Assembly: GCF_004342065.1 (NCBI RefSeq)
Contig: NZ_SLZU01000013.1
Coordinates: forward strand, 1 to 64,000
From: Primorskyibacter sedentarius
GTDB taxonomy: Bacteria > Pseudomonadota > Alphaproteobacteria > Rhodobacterales > Rhodobacteraceae
Reading direction: 5' to 3'
Length of the DNA stretch: 64,000 nucleotides
How positions within the stretch are numbered: the first letter of the stretch is position 1; the number at the start of each line of letters is the position of its first letter. The notes under the pieces are model-generated. The model was not told where the DNA came from. It saw nothing but the letters and a program-made list of their open reading frames with translations, and searched no databases. Made by a program: the position numbers and the translations under genes. Positions 63,961 through 64,000 of the stretch are shown here, piece by piece.

Positions 63961-64000
63961 TCAGTCGCTAAGCTTGACGACACGCTTGCCGAATGCCTCG
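63961..64000 (-). CDS. C-terminal end of a leftward gene, truncated by the window
   Basis: Read leftward from the window edge the frame gives EAFGKRVVKLSD and a stop at 63963-63961. This looks like the last residues of a zinc-type alcohol dehydrogenase or quinone oxidoreductase, which often end with a GKxVxK-type strand, but twelve residues are too few to assign a family. Confidence 0.4.
   Translation of the reverse strand, partial: EAFGKRVVKLSD

Noticed and set aside
1-64000. CRISPR arrays, rRNA genes, prophage or toxin-antitoxin genes
   Set aside because: I looked for regularly spaced short repeats, rRNA-like sequence, phage structural genes and small toxin-antitoxin pairs and saw none.

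Overview
The window looks like a chromosomal segment of a marine alphaproteobacterium of the Roseobacter group (Rhodobacterales). The support is a GC-rich, densely packed gene set with typical roseobacter genes: a FYDLN-type acidic protein, an Mcl1-type malyl-CoA lyase, a dgcN-dgcA-D-aminotransferase module for D-amino acids, a stand-alone accA, and many ABC importers. The genus cannot be fixed from the sequence alone.

Region 1 (1-26.7 kb) is accessory in character. It opens with the 3' end of an IS110-family transposase and an AT-rich gene-poor stretch. Then comes one enormous gene (1135-20199, 6354 codons) for a modular extracellular protein: beta-propeller, malectin-like, Calx-beta, cadherin-like and carbohydrate-binding-like modules, with recent internal duplications and a strong terminator after it. 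Next is a leftward exopolysaccharide block: a GT4 glycosyltransferase, a Wzx-type flippase, a sulfotransferase, a polysaccharide pyruvyltransferase and an ExoY-like priming sugar transferase. A decayed IS3-type fragment and a tRNA-Ala(GGC), whose 3' end faces this block, mark the right edge. This suggests a tRNA-associated island carrying surface and biofilm functions.

Region 2 (26.7-41 kb) is mostly core: FYDLN protein, YgjP-like metallopeptidase, GntR regulator, cation/proton antiporter, a CcdA plus Tat-exported thioredoxin pair, accA, a LysE exporter with divergent Lrp regulator, a membrane protein with a degenerate GGDEF domain, mcl1, the D-glutamate/D-amino acid genes dgcN-dgcA-dat, an aquaporin and a PlsC-type acyltransferase.

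Region 3 (41.6-47.6 kb) is a TetR regulator followed by a four-gene oligopeptide/dipeptide-type importer with a fused double ATPase.

Region 4 (47.6-63.2 kb) is the most unusual part. A LacI-type regulator, a complete CUT1 sugar-type ABC importer, a HisD/HpsN-type dehydrogenase, an SDR, a bicupin protein, an alpha/beta hydrolase, an RraA-family protein and a GMC oxidoreductase are packed together with four SnoaL/NTF2-fold genes holding about seven SnoaL-like domains. One of these four is divergent from the importer. An 18-bp near-perfect CG-centred palindrome between the divergent genes is a good candidate operator for the LacI protein. I read this as an uncharacterised, substrate-induced uptake and catabolic pathway whose substrate I cannot name. 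The window ends with a DJ-1/PfpI-type gene and the last codons of another leftward gene.
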